Assembly (NCBI GenBank): GCA_026989045.1
Contig: JALSJY010000002.1
Span: 1 to 7,190, forward strand
Direction of reading: 5' to 3'
DNA: 7,190 nucleotides
From: Hyphomicrobiales bacterium
GTDB lineage: Bacteria > Pseudomonadota > Alphaproteobacteria > Rhizobiales > Devosiaceae
This document shows, piece by piece, positions 5,364-7,190 of this stretch. The notes under the pieces are model-generated. The model was given only the letters and a program-made list of their open reading frames with translations. It searched no databases and was not told the DNA's origin. The position numbers and the translations under genes are program-made. Within the stretch, counting starts at the first letter, position 1, and each line of letters starts with the position of its first letter.

Positions 5364-7190
5364 ATGCAAATAGAACGTCACTTTACTAAAACAGATCAAT
5401 CAGCCTATGAGGGCATTGAATTTCGTAAAACTAAAAGCGAGATTAAAAATCCTGATGGATCTATCATATTTAAGCTTGAAAATATTTCTGTGCCAAAAAA
5501 TTGGTCGCAGGTTGCAGCAGATATTATTGCGCAAAAATATTTTCGAAAAGCTGGCGTTGCCAAAATCCTTAAAAAGGTTGAAGAGAATAATATTCCCTCT
5601 TGGCTTTGGCGCTCTGTTCCTGATGAGGATGCGCTTGCAAAACTACCCGAAAATGAACGCTATGGTTCTGAAGTTGATGCAAAACAAGTATTTAACCGAC
5701 TAGCAGGCACTTGGACATATTGGGGTTATAAGGGTGGCTATTTTACTAGCGAGAAAGATGCCAAAGCATTTTATGACGAATTGCGTTTTATGTTTGCAAC
5801 TCAAAGAGTGGCACCAAACTCTCCGCAATGGTTTAACACGGGTCTTCATTGGGCTTATGGCATTGATGGGCCAGGTCAGGGGCATTTTTATGTTGATCCA
5901 TTCACCCATAAGTTAGTAAAATCAAAATCATCTTATGAGCACCCACAGCCGCACGCCTGTTTCATTCAATCTGTTGATGACGACTTAGTAAATGAAAACG
6001 GCATTATGGATTTATGGGTGCGTGAAGCTCGTTTGTTCAAATATGGCTCTGGCACGGGCTCAAACTTCTCAGCGCTACGTGGCTCTGGTGAAAATCTCTC
6101 TGGCGGCGGTCAATCTTCTGGCCTTATGAGCTTTTTGAAAATTGGCGATAGAGCCGCAGGAGCTATCAAATCAGGTGGCACAACTCGCCGCGCTGCAAAA
6201 ATGGTTGTTGTTGATATCGATCACCCAGATATTGAGCAATATATCAATTGGAAGGTGAAAGAAGAGCAAAAAGTTGCAGCCCTTGTTACTGGTTCAAAAA
6301 TTGTTTCAAAACATCTAAAAACTATCATGAAAGCCTGTGTAAACTGCACTGGGACGGGTGATGATTGCTTTGATGTTAAAAAGAACCCTGCCCTCAAACG
6401 TGAAGTGCGCGCTGCAAAAAAAGCGTTAGTTCCTGAAAATTATATTCAGCGGATAATTCAATTTGCCAAACAGGGATATAAAGAGCTTGATTTCCCTGTT
6501 TATGATACAGATTGGGATAGCGAAGCTTATCTTACTGTATCGGGGCAAAACTCCAATAATTCCATACGTGTAAGAGATGAATTTCTTAATGCGGTTGAAG
6601 AAAATGGCAATTGGGATTTAATTGGCCGTATTAAAGGCGATGTAATTAAAACTGTTAAAGCGCGTGATCTTTGGGAGAGTGTTGGCTATGCCGCATGGGC
6701 ATGTGCTGATCCAGGAATTCAATATCACACTACAATCAATGATTGGCACACCTGCCCTGAAGCAGGAGCGATTAACGCATCAAACCCCTGCTCTGAATAT
6801 ATGTTTTTAGATGACACTGCATGTAATCTTGCTTCAATCAACCTTCTGCCCTATCGCCAGAAAAACGGCAAATTTAACACCGAACAATATGAGCATACGG
6901 TTCGCCTTTGGACAATTGTGCTAGAAATTTCGGTAATGATGGCGCAATTCCCTTCAAAATCTATTGCGCAAGGCTCTTATAAATACCGTACTCTTGGTCT
7001 GGGGTATGCCAATATCGGCGGCCTGCTTATGACTTCTGGCATTCCTTATGACAGTGATGAGGGGCGTGCTATTGGCGGTGCATTAAGCGCCATTCTTACT
7101 GGTGTTTCTTATGCAACTTCGGCACAAATGGCCAAAGAGCTTGGTGCATTTGTTGATTATGAGCGAAACTCTAGCGCCATGTTGCGTGTT
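5364..7190 (+). CDS. nrdJ: Adenosylcobalamin-dependent (class II) ribonucleotide reductase, 5' half
   Basis: NrdJ reduces ribonucleotides to deoxyribonucleotides using a thiyl radical generated from adenosylcobalamin, so it needs no oxygen and no separate radical subunit. The frame is open from the ATG at 5364 to the window edge, 609 codons, about half of the ~1,200-aa alphaproteobacterial form. The start fits the family: MQIERHFTK, then EFRKTKSEI and NPDGS. Markers in order are APNSPQWFNTG (about 150), HACFIQSV with Cys199, GSGTGSNFS, the SGGTTRRAAKM segment, SGQNSNNS, and NPCSE with Asn474, Cys476 and Glu478. Cys487 follows in DDTACNLASINL. By comparison with Thermotoga NrdJ (Cys134, Cys322, Cys333), Cys476 is the thiyl radical residue and Cys199/Cys487 the redox pair; the 11-residue Cys476-Cys487 spacing is the same. 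The missing half should hold the rest of the barrel and the C-terminal cysteine region. No frameshift is visible. Confidence 0.97.
   Translation, partial: MQIERHFTKTDQSAYEGIEFRKTKSEIKNPDGSIIFKLENISVPKNWSQVAADIIAQKYFRKAGVAKILKKVEENNIPSWLWRSVPDEDALAKLPENERYGSEVDAKQVFNRLAGTWTYWGYKGGYFTSEKDAKAFYDELRFMFATQRVAPNSPQWFNTGLHWAYGIDGPGQGHFYVDPFTHKLVKSKSSYEHPQPHACFIQSVDDDLVNENGIMDLWVREARLFKYGSGTGSNFSALRGSGENLSGGGQSSGLMSFLKIGDRAAGAIKSGGTTRRAAKMVVVDIDHPDIEQYINWKVKEEQKVAALVTGSKIVSKHLKTIMKACVNCTGTGDDCFDVKKNPALKREVRAAKKALVPENYIQRIIQFAKQGYKELDFPVYDTDWDSEAYLTVSGQNSNNSIRVRDEFLNAVEENGNWDLIGRIKGDVIKTVKARDLWESVGYAAWACADPGIQYHTTINDWHTCPEAGAINASNPCSEYMFLDDTACNLASINLLPYRQKNGKFNTEQYEHTVRLWTIVLEISVMMAQFPSKSIAQGSYKYRTLGLGYANIGGLLMTSGIPYDSDEGRAIGGALSAILTGVSYATSAQMAKELGAFVDYERNSSAMLRV

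Overview
This window looks like chromosomal housekeeping DNA from an AT-rich alphaproteobacterium, most likely Hyphomicrobiales (Rhizobiales)-like. Three things point there. One is the gene order aroQ-accB-accC-aat facing a DUF2155 gene and an NDUFA12-type complex I accessory gene. The second is the presence of that NDUFA12 homologue, which among bacteria is typical of Alphaproteobacteria. The third is the alphaproteobacterial character of the class II ribonucleotide reductase. I saw no mobile element, phage gene, CRISPR array, rRNA or tRNA. Codon use looks uniformly AT-rich throughout, with no sign of recent transfer.

Left block, + strand (1-3199): a plausible sigma-70 promoter (18-46) precedes aroQ (shikimate pathway), accB and accC (the biotin carboxyl carrier and biotin carboxylase subunits of acetyl-CoA carboxylase), then aat (leucyl/phenylalanyl-tRNA-protein transferase of the N-degron pathway). 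The aat gene has an odd 5' end: sequence homologous to the Aat N-terminus continues upstream of the first in-frame ATG, with no standard start codon to serve it.

Middle block, - strand (3136-4629): read right to left, this holds a receiver-domain response regulator without a recognisable output domain, an NDUFA12-like complex I accessory protein, and a secreted DUF2155 protein. The DUF2155 gene follows the NDUFA12 gene by 14 bp and its 3' end overlaps the 3' end of aat by 64 bp, tail to tail.

Right block, + strand: an AT-rich gap of about 720 bp (roughly 4642-5363) with no convincing protein gene, carrying several operator-like or hairpin-like elements. It leads into nrdJ, an adenosylcobalamin-dependent (class II) ribonucleotide reductase that runs off the right edge. 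About half of the protein, 609 codons, is present, including the active-site cysteines.

The genes cover aromatic amino-acid precursors, the first step of fatty-acid synthesis, protein turnover, respiration and dNTP supply. I did not find a clear new multi-gene system. The items most worth a second look are the aat start, the unexplained DUF2155/NDUFA12 pairing, the degenerate acidic pocket of the response regulator, and the long nrdJ leader with an FNR/FixK-like site and competing complementary segments.
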